Shown here in pieces: positions 7,605-14,901 of a stretch of DNA of 31,099 nucleotides. The stretch comes from Ruminococcus sp. AM22-13 (GTDB lineage: Bacteria > Bacillota > Clostridia > Lachnospirales > Lachnospiraceae), in NCBI RefSeq assembly GCF_003471165.1, contig NZ_QRIL01000005.1, forward strand, positions 144,477 through 175,575, written 5' to 3'. Position 1 is the stretch's first letter. Each line of letters opens with the position of its first letter. The notes beneath the pieces are model-generated. The model worked only from the letters and a program-made list of their open reading frames with translations. It did not search any database and was not told where the DNA came from. The translations under genes and the position numbers were made by a program.

Positions 7605-8879
7605 TTACTGTTTCTGCCAATAACTCTCAATGCTTGCTTCCAGTTCTTCTCTTGTGCACTGGTCGCCTAAATATTTCTGCATTTCTGCTCCAAGCGTTTT
7701 CCAGTGGTCTCCCGGTAAGTTTGCAAATGTTTCAAAGATCTTCTCATCTGCTGTATATTTCTGTACAGATGCGCCTAATGGATTCGTTACTTCCAGATCA
7801 ATATTGGAAAATGCCGGTACAAGATTACATTTATTTACAAGGAAATCCTGTCCATCTTCATCATATACAAGCCAATGTAAGAAATCTTTTGCTGCCTGCT
7901 GCTGTTTTTCATCATTATATTTGGTATCGATCATCAGATACTTTGTTGCACCACCGCAAAGATTTTCTGTTGCATCATTATCAGCATCATTCTGTGGAAT
8001 CGGCATAATTCCATACTCTGTATCGTCCTCTGCAAACTCAGACATCTCAGCCCATGCCCAATTTCCATTAAACCAGAATGCAATATCTCCTTCTGTGATA
8101 CTGATAGCATTTTCATCATAATCAGAAGCCAGAGGATTGTCTTTGTTCATATTGTACTCTTTAAGAAGATCAAACGTATCCATTAAAGAATTCCACCTGT
8201 CATTATCACCCAGTTTTACAGAACCATCTTTGATTCCGTCAACAAAATCCTGCGCTCCTTTGGCTGTTCCATCCTGCTCCTCATATACCTGAGTCAGATA
8301 ATGTCCGCCCAGAGACCAGTCTTCCATATTTAAGGCTACCGGTGTTTCCATACCGCCATCTACCAGCTTATCAAGAATCGCTTTTAAATCATCGGTAGTT
8401 TTAATCTGTGATGGATCAAATTCTTCACCTGTTACTTCTTCAATAGCAGTTTTGTTATAAATCAGACCACGAGCTTCGATGCAGAATGGAAAACCTTTTA
8501 ATTTATCATTCACAACACAGCCAAACTTTGTGCCTCCTATATCTGCCCATTCTTCATCAGAAAGATCCATGGCATATTCATCAAGCATCAGGATATCCTG
8601 TACATCTCCCATAAAAATAGTTGGTACCTCACCTGAAGCGTATCTTTTTGTAATATCTTCAGAAGGAGAATCTCCGACTGTTACAGATACTTCAACTTTA
8701 ACACCTGTCGTTTTCTCATATTCCTCTGCAAGCTCTTCCCACTGTGTCTGAAGTTCGTCCTTTGTATTAAGTATTGTAATTTTTGTATTATCATCTGCCA
8801 TTACTGCTATACTTCCCATACCAAGACTGGATACTGCCAATGCTGTACAAAGTGCCGCTGCTACAACTTTTCTTCTCAT
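7605..8879 (-). CDS. Extracellular sugar-binding protein of the ABC importer (family 1)
   Basis: A 424-residue solute-binding protein, the first gene of the sugar operon. A basic N-terminus and hydrophobic signal (1-28) end in AVMADD. The mature part is a two-lobed binding domain with aromatic contacts such as WFNGNWAWAEMSEF, common in oligosaccharide binders. The only cysteine of the signal, C11, lies inside the hydrophobic core, and I see no clear lipobox. That is unusual for a Gram-positive binding protein, which is normally lipid-anchored. GGAGG lies 7 bases before the ATG. Ligand class is inferred from the GH36 neighbour. Confidence 0.92.
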   Translation of the reverse strand: MRRKVVAAALCTALAVSSLGMGSIAVMADDNTKITILNTKDELQTQWEELAEEYEKTTGVKVEVSVTVGDSPSEDITKRYASGEVPTIFMGDVQDILMLDEYAMDLSDEEWADIGGTKFGCVVNDKLKGFPFCIEARGLIYNKTAIEEVTGEEFDPSQIKTTDDLKAILDKLVDGGMETPVALNMEDWSLGGHYLTQVYEEQDGTAKGAQDFVDGIKDGSVKLGDNDRWNSLMDTFDLLKEYNMNKDNPLASDYDENAISITEGDIAFWFNGNWAWAEMSEFAEDDTEYGIMPIPQNDADNDATENLCGGATKYLMIDTKYNDEKQQQAAKDFLHWLVYDEDGQDFLVNKCNLVPAFSNIDLEVTNPLGASVQKYTADEKIFETFANLPGDHWKTLGAEMQKYLGDQCTREELEASIESYWQKQ

Positions 8880-8927
8880 AAAAAATTCCTCCGTTAATAT
8901 TTTTTCTCTTTTTTTATTCGTTCTTTC

Positions 8928-8961
8928 ACCTGATCAGGTTTTCTTTTCTCTAGCGCTTCTG
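8928..8961. promoter_or_regulatory. Candidate operators in the divergent sugar-operon control region
   Basis: A perfect 12-bp palindrome ACCTGATCAGGT (8928-8939) lies about 50 bases before the binding-protein start. An AGCGCT core (8952-8957) follows, weakly resembling a catabolite-responsive element. Either could bind the AraC protein or CcpA; this is inference from position and symmetry. Confidence 0.35.
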
Positions 8962-9034
8962 TTTATATTAAACACGATTATGCTTGATTTTCATATAGTA
9001 TTTTCCGATAAGAATATGGAAAAAACTAACTTTT

Positions 9035-9045
9035 TATAATATAAT
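9035..9045 (+). promoter_or_regulatory. Overlapping -10 boxes abutting the AraC start codon
   Basis: Two overlapping TATAAT boxes (9035-9040 and 9040-9045) end 6-11 bases before the ATG at 9052. There is no Shine-Dalgarno sequence. If either box is used, the mRNA has almost no leader. A weak TGGAAA at 9017-9022 is the best -35 candidate. Confidence 0.45.
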
Positions 9046-9051
9046 AAACGC

Positions 9052-9918
9052 ATGGACGAATATAAAGAGACCTCACACAACCTGATTTATAAATCTACCT
9101 CTGATCTGGCGATCTACAGTGCCGGTTACGAAGAATGCTCACCAGGATATAGTTACGGACCGAGAATCCGTTCCTATCATGTCATTCACTTTGTTCTGTC
9201 GGGAAAAGGAGCCCTGCATATTAACCAGCATGTATTTCAGTGTCAGAAAGGAGATGTATTTATCATTCCTTCCGGAAAAGTATCTTTTTATCAGGCTTCT
9301 TCCACAGATCCCTGGAGTTATGCGTGGATAAATTTTCTTGGGATAAACTCTGAAATGTATGTATATCAGCTTATGACCTCAAGCGATGATGTCTATGTTC
9401 TTCACGGACTTGATACTGAGAAATATAAGAAATGTATTTTGGAGATTCTTTCTATTTTTAATAATAATATAAGCAGTTATTTCTATGCAAACAGTGTCCT
9501 GCTGCGCATTATATCATATCTTTATGCAGATGTAGGTTTTCAGGAAAAAAGCTGGGGAAAGATTTCCATTGCTGATGAAATCAAATTTTATCTGGACATG
9601 AAATATTCAGAAAAACTCAGGCTCCAGGATGTTGCCAGAAAATTTAATGTTCATCCCAATTATATGACAAGAATTTTTCATGAGAAATTTAATGTTTCTC
9701 CCAAGCAGTATCTGATGGATCTGAAATTAAAAAAAGCCTGCCGTCTTTTAACTACGACAGAACTTCCTGTATCTACCATTTCCAGCTCTTTGGGATTTGA
9801 TGATCAGATGGCATTTTCCAAAACATTCAAGAAAGAATATGGAAAGTCTCCTTCTGCTTACCGCGCAGACTCCCGGCTTTCCAGTATTGGTTTAGTTGCT
9901 GATTCTGAATATTCATAA
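9052..9918 (+). CDS. AraC-family transcriptional regulator of the sugar operon
   Basis: A 288-residue regulator. The N-terminal cupin (about 15-150) has HFVLSGKGALHIN and GDVFIIPSGK, typical of arabinose-binding-like sensor domains. The C-terminal part (about 172-275) has the two helix-turn-helix motifs, with LQDVARKFNVHPNYMTRIF and then VSTISSSLGFDDQMAFSKTF and GKSPSAYR. It is divergent from the ABC/GH36 operon and most likely activates it on sensing its sugar, like MsmR or RafR. The ATG at 9052 has no ribosome site but lies right behind a TATAAT. A terminator starts at the stop codon. Confidence 0.92.
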   Translation: MDEYKETSHNLIYKSTSDLAIYSAGYEECSPGYSYGPRIRSYHVIHFVLSGKGALHINQHVFQCQKGDVFIIPSGKVSFYQASSTDPWSYAWINFLGINSEMYVYQLMTSSDDVYVLHGLDTEKYKKCILEILSIFNNNISSYFYANSVLLRIISYLYADVGFQEKSWGKISIADEIKFYLDMKYSEKLRLQDVARKFNVHPNYMTRIFHEKFNVSPKQYLMDLKLKKACRLLTTTELPVSTISSSLGFDDQMAFSKTFKKEYGKSPSAYRADSRLSSIGLVADSEYS

Positions 9919-9954
9919 GGTAGCAGAACTTTTAATCCTGCTGCCTTTTATTTT
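9919..9954 (+). terminator. Intrinsic terminator of the AraC gene
   Basis: GGTAGCAG (9919-9926) pairs with CTGCTGCC (9938-9945) over 8 bp with one G-U, followed by TTTTATTTT. It begins immediately after the TAA. Confidence 0.85.
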
Positions 9955-10004
9955 GAATATATAAGCTATTTGCTTTTATTTGAAGATTTTATTTGCAAAG
10001 TTCC

Positions 10005-10492
10005 TCAGCCATAGCGGAAAGCATCCTCTACTGCCTCTGCCATATCTTCTCTTGCAAGGTCGCATACGACAACCTTCGGGCAGCCTTTTTCTTCCAGTTT
10101 CTGTGCCAGAAGTTCTACTGCCTTCTTCGTATTTCCATAGACAGATGTATAAGCGATCATAACACCTTCGCTCTCTACTTTATAGGAAGACCAGATATCA
10201 TATTTCTCGATGTAATGTCCCAGATTCTCTGTAAGGATCGGACCATGAAGAGGACAAATAGTCTGGATATCCAGAGTTGCTGCTACTTTCAGAAGTTTCT
10301 GAACCTGCGGGCCATATTTTCCAACGATTCCGATATAATAACAGCATCTACAGTATCCATAACTGCGATCTTTTCATCCATGATCACATATGAGTTATAA
10401 GACATACCGTTTGGCACTACATACTGACCTTCAAACAGATCTACCTGATGATCATTTACACCTACATAATAAATATCATTTCCGATTTTCAT
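10005..10492 (-). pseudogene. fprA: Flavodiiron protein FprA, internally deleted and frameshifted
   Basis: The first 50 codons (MKIGNDIYYVG to VMDTVDA, 10492-10343) are intact. They then join out of frame to a piece reading YYIGIVGKYGPQVQKLL, CPLHGPILTENL and the flavodoxin start GVMIAYTSVYGNTKKAVELL, which ends early at a stop at 10005. About 150 residues holding the metallo-beta-lactamase di-iron site are missing, and most of the flavodoxin domain is lost. The product cannot work. The first 47 bases of the window repeat the 5' end exactly, so this is the dead member of a duplicated pair. Confidence 0.88.
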
Positions 10493-10568
10493 GATAAAAT
10501 GTTCCTCCTTAGCAATATCCGAGCCGGTCAAATCCGGTTAAAAATTCCAATTTTTTATTTCTGAACCT

Positions 10569-10597
10569 ATTATATCCACATTCATATCGTTCGTCAA
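10569..10597 (-). promoter_or_regulatory. Promoter of the fprA pseudogene
   Basis: TTGACG (10592-10597), a 17-base spacer and TATAAT (10569-10574) on the minus strand, with AGGAGG at 10504-10509. It looks functional although the gene behind it is broken. Confidence 0.7.
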
Positions 10598-10688
10598 GTC
10601 TCATACCTGCTTATAAAGTCAATTTCTCATCTATTTTATATAAAAATCTGGAAATACTTGAGAGTGTACTATTGCTACTTTTTTTCTT

Positions 10689-11555
10689 TTATTTCCCTTC
10701 AAAAATCTGAGCGATCGGTGAATCCGCGGACAGTATCACTGTTTTGTCCTCACCTTTCATAGATGTCTTCAGCGCATCCAGACTTCTCACAAAAGAATAA
10801 AACTCACTCCTGTCCTCTTCTCCATAAGCTTGCGCAAGGATTTTCATATATTCCTGCTCACCCTCTGCTTCCAGGATCTCTGCCTGTTTTTTTGCATCAG
10901 AAATCTGGATTGCTACTTCTTTGTCTGTTTTATTTCGAATCACCTTTGCTTCGGAATTTCCCTCTGCCTTGTAAGTCGCTGCAATATTATCTCGTTCAGA
11001 AATCATTCGTTCATACACAGCTTCCTTATTATCATCCGGCAAATCCAGCTGCTTGGTTTCGAATTTGAGAAGTTCGATTCCATACTGATCCATGTTTGTT
11101 CCTATTGCCTCCATAACCATATCAGACAGTTCTCCGTCACGGCTTGTGATCACCTGATCCTGTGACATACTGCTGATCGCATTTTTGGTGGCATTATACA
11201 CAGCAGTATTAATTCGGCTCTCACCACTTTCCACAGAAGAGTTTAATGTCTGTGCAAATTTAAGCGGATCGCTGATTTTCCAGAGAACATAGCTGTCGCT
11301 GATCATCGTTTTCTTATCTTTTGTAATTACATCAGATGCTGCCAGATCATACAGCAATGTTTCCTTTGGCAATGACTGTGTACTCTCTATAAACGGAATC
11401 TTAAAACTGATTCCCGATGAGCTGATCACCCTGTCAACCTTACCAAACTGGCGGATCAGTTTGTATTCGTTTTGCTGAGTTACTGTTACTGATGCTCCGA
11501 CAGCTACAACCGCTGCAGCCACACCAATTAATATTCCAACTTTCTTACCTTTCAT
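10689..11555 (-). CDS. hflC: SPFH/Band-7 membrane protein, HflC-like
   Basis: A 288-residue membrane-anchored prohibitin-family protein. One N-terminal span (about 6-26) is followed by the SPFH domain with IRQFGKVDRV and SGISFKIPFI, then a charged coiled coil (about 170-240, with NIAATYKAEGNSEAKVIR). HflC pairs with HflK in a large ring that in E. coli surrounds the FtsH protease; no FtsH gene lies nearby here. AAGGA is 7 bases before the ATG. It lies 103 bases behind the HflK-like gene on the same strand. The C-terminus is short and lacks the long tail of its partner. Confidence 0.9.
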   Translation of the reverse strand: MKGKKVGILIGVAAAVVAVGASVTVTQQNEYKLIRQFGKVDRVISSSGISFKIPFIESTQSLPKETLLYDLAASDVITKDKKTMISDSYVLWKISDPLKFAQTLNSSVESGESRINTAVYNATKNAISSMSQDQVITSRDGELSDMVMEAIGTNMDQYGIELLKFETKQLDLPDDNKEAVYERMISERDNIAATYKAEGNSEAKVIRNKTDKEVAIQISDAKKQAEILEAEGEQEYMKILAQAYGEEDRSEFYSFVRSLDALKTSMKGEDKTVILSADSPIAQIFEGK

Positions 11556-11658
11556 AATAAATCCTTTCGTTTGTCATAGGCGGAAACCCGCTGCCTTTAG
11601 GTGATGGGTAGTTGACTTACTAAAACACCTTTTATATGAAATATTTTCTGTCATTTCA

Positions 11659-12681
11659 TTATTCGTTCTCAGAATCATTTAAATTTTGTGTGTCCTGAGC
11701 AGGATCTGTGTTCAGTGTCTCTGTCGGATTCTCTGAACTGTTCCCTGTAAAAGAATCTAACGGCAGAACCTTCTTCACTCCATCTCCATTATCAATCACA
11801 ATCTTCATTCCCGGCAACACATCTTCCATTGTCTCATAGAACATACGCTTCTTTGTGATCTCCGGATTCTTTACATACTCCTCATACATGGCATTAAAAC
11901 GTGCAACCTCAGCTTCCGCTTCATTAATCCTTACCTGTTTCTGCGCCTCAGCATCCTGAATGATCTGGTCTGCTTCTGCCTCAGCCTCCGGAAGCTTTTC
12001 GTTTCTGTATTTATTAGCATTATTCAAAGCAGTTTCTTTTCCCTGCTTGGCAGTTTCTACTGCTTTAAATGCTTTCATAACTTCCTGTGTGGGCGGTTCT
12101 GAATCCTGGATTGTGATATTCACAAGCTGGATTCCCAAATCCTGTTCCTCCATCTGTTTCAGTATCATTTCTTTGATCTTGCTCTGGATTTCACCTTTTC
12201 CGGTTGTAAGTACTTCATCCACATCATAACTTGCGATTACTGTACGGATACAGCTTTGAGAAATATTTTTTAGAATATCTTCCGGTTCCTCTGAATTGTA
12301 AAGATATTTTACCGGTTCTAAAATTCTGTACTCAACAAAGAAATCTACATCAATAAAGTTATAATCCGAGGTAATCATAATGCCCTCATTCTCAACCACC
12401 GAATTATCTCCCATACTATATCCAATAGGAAATCCCTGGATCGTTGTATTTACTTTCTGTACTTTCTGTATAAAAGGAATCTTAAAATGCAGTCCCGTTT
12501 CTGCCACTGCTTTCGGCACTCCGAAAGTTGTCAGTACTGCCTGTTCCTGCTCCTGGATCTGATAGGTAGCATCTCCTGCAAGCCCTGCAATAATTACCAG
12601 CCCTGCTGCTCCTATTACAATACGTTTCACATGTTTTCCCGGCTTCTGTAATTTTTTAAAAGGATTTACTTTTTCGTTCAC
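11659..12681 (-). CDS. hflK: SPFH/Band-7 membrane protein, HflK-like
   Basis: A 340-residue partner of the HflC-like protein. A membrane span at about 20-40 is followed by an SPFH domain with EQEQAVLTTFG and TGLHFKIPFIQKV, a coiled coil rich in EAEAEADQI, and an N/S/T/D-rich tail of about 30 residues. The start is taken as the GTG at 12681, because GGAGGAG lies 4 bases before it. An ATG seven codons upstream would place that ribosome site inside the gene. The upstream region has a -10 box and a structured leader. Confidence 0.9.
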   Translation of the reverse strand: MNEKVNPFKKLQKPGKHVKRIVIGAAGLVIIAGLAGDATYQIQEQEQAVLTTFGVPKAVAETGLHFKIPFIQKVQKVNTTIQGFPIGYSMGDNSVVENEGIMITSDYNFIDVDFFVEYRILEPVKYLYNSEEPEDILKNISQSCIRTVIASYDVDEVLTTGKGEIQSKIKEMILKQMEEQDLGIQLVNITIQDSEPPTQEVMKAFKAVETAKQGKETALNNANKYRNEKLPEAEAEADQIIQDAEAQKQVRINEAEAEVARFNAMYEEYVKNPEITKKRMFYETMEDVLPGMKIVIDNGDGVKKVLPLDSFTGNSSENPTETLNTDPAQDTQNLNDSENE

Positions 12682-12704
12682 TTTTCTCCTCCGTTTCACC
12701 ATTT

Positions 12705-12819
12705 GGCAAGATTAAATTTTTTGCTTCTAAAAATTTCTGAAGAAAAGAAAAAGACTTTCATTTCAGACATAAGATGAGCTATTCTCTTAATATCTAAAAC
12801 AAAAGTCTTGCCGATTATA
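12705..12819 (-). promoter_or_regulatory. hflKC promoter and structured leader
   Basis: TATAAT at 12814-12819 (minus strand, no good -35) would start the transcript near 12807. The first bases, AAGACTTT, pair with AAAGTCTT at 12751-12758, which is followed by TTTTTCTTTTC, resembling an attenuator. GGCAAGA at the promoter edge (12806-12812) also matches TCTTGCC at 12705-12711 just ahead of the ribosome site. The rest of 12820-12989 holds only a 7-bp hairpin (12909-12932). Confidence 0.4.
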
Positions 12820-12989
12820 TCATAATGCGGGCATTCTTAATCTGCCGTTCTGACGCATTTATGTACCATTTATAGGAAAAACAAGTCCAGTTCTTCATAA
12901 CGATGGCCGCTACTCCCTTTTCTTTGAGTAGCATCATATCATAACTATTTACAAAATGCAAGAAATATTTTTATGTAATCTCAGTGTCA

Positions 12990-13148
12990 TTATTCTGTAT
13001 ACATATTTCCATTATCATCTGTATTCGAAGAACCATCTCCTGAATTACCCGGAACAGAATTTTGGTCAGTTGAATTTTCTCCTGTACTATCGGAAGTATT
13101 CACTCCAGTTTGATTCTGACCTTTTATTTCTTCCTGAGTATTCTCCAC
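12990..13148 (-). CDS. Short N/S/T/D-rich open frame, probably a gene remnant
   Basis: A 52-codon frame from a GTG reads VENTQEEIKGQNQTG, then a low-complexity stretch ending NGNMYTE. It has no membrane span or motif, and no separate ribosome site. The frame stays open 11 codons further upstream into the end of the nucleotidyltransferase gene without an ATG. The composition is like the tail of the nearby HflK protein. It is most likely the leftover C-terminus of a lost gene. Confidence 0.25.
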   Translation of the reverse strand: MENTQEEIKGQNQTGVNTSDSTGENSTDQNSVPGNSGDGSSNTDDNGNMYTE

Positions 13149-13158
13149 CTTAACATTA

Positions 13159-13506
13159 TTAAAACTCTGCTTCCATATTTCCTTTTAGAAATTTCATCAG
13201 TCTGTTCAGACTATGTGTACGCAAAATATTTTCAAAATCTTTCTGTTGCATAGCATCATCCAATTCCTCAGAGGATACTTCTGATTTTAGAAGATAAAGA
13301 TATTTTTTTAGCTCTGGCCGGGAGCGGAATGACTCTGACAGTTCCAGAAACAGATCAACATCACTGCTATATTTCTCTTCTCCCCGTGCACAACTGCCAT
13401 ACAGATATATTGTCTTAATATAAGGCTTTATGCATGATGACTGAATAGCTCTTAAAGCATACTCCGCTGCATTTCTCTGCCGTTTTGATCTGATACATGT
13501 CAGCAT
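13159..13506 (-). CDS. Minimal nucleotidyltransferase (MNT-like)
   Basis: A 115-residue protein of the DNA polymerase-beta nucleotidyltransferase superfamily. The signature GSCARGE (37-43) and SDVDLFLE (48-55, metal-binding D49 and D51) are intact. Such minimal NTases usually pair with a HEPN protein as a toxin-antitoxin system, the NTase modifying and silencing the toxin. No HEPN gene is adjacent here. GGAGGG is 7 bases before the ATG. It lies 85 bases behind the Rpn nuclease gene on the same strand, so the two may be co-transcribed. Its target is unknown. Confidence 0.8.
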   Translation of the reverse strand: MLTCIRSKRQRNAAEYALRAIQSSCIKPYIKTIYLYGSCARGEEKYSSDVDLFLELSESFRSRPELKKYLYLLKSEVSSEELDDAMQQKDFENILRTHSLNRLMKFLKGNMEAEF

Positions 13507-13591
13507 TTTCTATCCCTCCGTTTTCTCTACATATTATTTACAGATTATGCTTACATTTTCTGCTTCAGGATTTCTTTCTCTATTTTAGTGC

Positions 13592-14599
13592 TTATTCTGG
13601 TAGAATTCCATATTCCTTATATAACCGTTTTCGAGTCTCTGCATTTGTCACAACAGACTGTATTTCTGCACTTCTTCCATCCATAATCAGACGATTAAGC
13701 AAAGTGCTTAATCGTTCTTCGCCGATTGCTTCTCCAATCACTCTGCCCTTTGCTTCTCCAATTGCCCTGCCCTTTGCTTCTCCAATTGCCATGCCCCTTG
13801 CTTCTCCAATTGCTTTTGCCTCTGCTTCCGCCTCTTTTTGAAGCCGTTCGAGCCTTTCAGATTCCAGTTCAAGAACTTTTCCACCCATAGTCTCACCTAT
13901 TCCTTTCCGGACTGTTTTTTCATTCCTGCATATATAGTCCGCTATTTTTATAATCAGTTTATTTAAATTCATGTATAAAGCCGTCTTATCTGCTCCTGAA
14001 AGTTCTCTTTCCAGATTTATCCGGATTTCCTCATAGTCGTTCAGCAAACTCTGGAACATTTCCGGATTCTCACTCATTTCATGAATATCCTTTTCATATC
14101 GCATAATATAAAATGGCAGAAGCATCAGTAAATTCTTTTCAAAAATACTGTCTCTTGTATATGTCTCCAATTTCATTGTCGGAACCCGATAATGTACTAT
14201 GTTCTCATCCGAAAGTACCATCTCTATTTCCAGAAAATCCGGCGTATTCTTTCCGCTTCTCAAATATAATACGCAAGACTTTGGAAAATCCATCCTGTAT
14301 TTGCATCCCTGTTTCTGCGCATTTTCGATTGCTATGGAGAAATCATATTCTATCATACGAATTGCCATAGTCGTATCATCTACACTTTGACATTCAATAT
14401 GATACAATTTACCAGCAATCTTTAAACAGGAATCCGTGATAATCTCTCCGTTTTCCTGCTGATGTTCATTGCGCAGCTGCACAATCGGTACATTCTCCGG
14501 ATAAGAAGTATGGAACACTTCATTAATCAAAGGTACTGCCAGATACGGCATTTTTTCAATCATTGTACGAAATACATCATCAAATATCGTATTATTCAT
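13592..14599 (-). CDS. Rpn-family PD-(D/E)XK nuclease (recombination-promoting / putative transposase)
   Basis: A 335-residue member of the Rpn/PDDEXK group. The nuclease core lies at about 5-110 with D56 and the E-x-Q pair E69/Q71 (YHIECQSVDD). A helical region and a charged C-terminal part follow, containing repeats of GEAKGRAI. In E. coli, Rpn proteins are DNA endonucleases with roles in recombination and phage defence, and shorter C-terminal products made from internal starts can inhibit the full protein. I place the start at 14599, with GAGG 6 bases before the ATG; the 17-residue upstream extension has no ribosome site. An internal ATG at 13888 follows AGGTGAG. It may be a mobile defence gene. 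Confidence 0.85.
   Translation of the reverse strand: MNNTIFDDVFRTMIEKMPYLAVPLINEVFHTSYPENVPIVQLRNEHQQENGEIITDSCLKIAGKLYHIECQSVDDTTMAIRMIEYDFSIAIENAQKQGCKYRMDFPKSCVLYLRSGKNTPDFLEIEMVLSDENIVHYRVPTMKLETYTRDSIFEKNLLMLLPFYIMRYEKDIHEMSENPEMFQSLLNDYEEIRINLERELSGADKTALYMNLNKLIIKIADYICRNEKTVRKGIGETMGGKVLELESERLERLQKEAEAEAKAIGEARGMAIGEAKGRAIGEAKGRVIGEAIGEERLSTLLNRLIMDGRSAEIQSVVTNAETRKRLYKEYGILPE
13727..13822 (-). repeat. Four 24-bp tandem repeats inside the Rpn gene
   Basis: TGCTTCTCCAAT recurs at 13727, 13751, 13775 and 13799, exactly 24 bases apart, encoding repeats of IGEAKGRA. Because 24 is a multiple of three, changes in copy number keep the reading frame. Confidence 0.9.
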
Positions 14600-14840
14600 T
14601 AGATACCTCACTTTTATTCTAACATACAGTAACAATACTTGAATACCCAAATTTGCACAAATATGTGTAAATTGTGTAACCTCTATCTTTCGTACTTATC
14701 TTCATAAAGGAAAATAAATGACTGAACAGTCTGGAATTTTCTTAGATATGTAGATTCAGTGTAACAAATGCATGTTATCCTGTCAATCAATAGTTTTCGA
14801 CACATAGATGCCTAAAACACCACTCCTAAAATTTTAATTC

Positions 14841-14884
14841 AAAACAAGGCTGCTACATCATGTAATTAAACAGTGTAGCAGCCT
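14841..14884 (-). terminator. Terminator of the ABC exporter operon
   Basis: AGGCTGCTACA (14847-14857) and TGTAGCAGCCT (14874-14884) form a perfect 11-bp stem. Read on the minus strand it is followed by TTGTTTTG. On the plus strand it is followed by CTTTTC, so weak termination in both directions is possible. The stretch 14600-14840 holds no gene I can see. Confidence 0.85.
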
Positions 14885-14901
14885 CTTTTCTGATAAAAGG
14901 A

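Noticed and set aside
7541..8751. Plus-strand open frames opposite the sugar-binding protein
   Set aside because: They mirror a clear conserved gene and have no motifs or ribosome sites.
8948..8961. Catabolite-responsive element (cre) ahead of the sugar operon
   Set aside because: Only the AGCGCTT core fits; the outer TG/CA bases of the consensus are absent. Listed only as a weak candidate.
12909..12932. 7-bp hairpin GCTACTC/GAGTAGC considered as a terminator
   Set aside because: No T-run on either side and no gene ending there.
13727..13822. 24-bp repeats considered as a CRISPR array
   Set aside because: The repeats touch one another without spacers and lie in frame in the Rpn gene.
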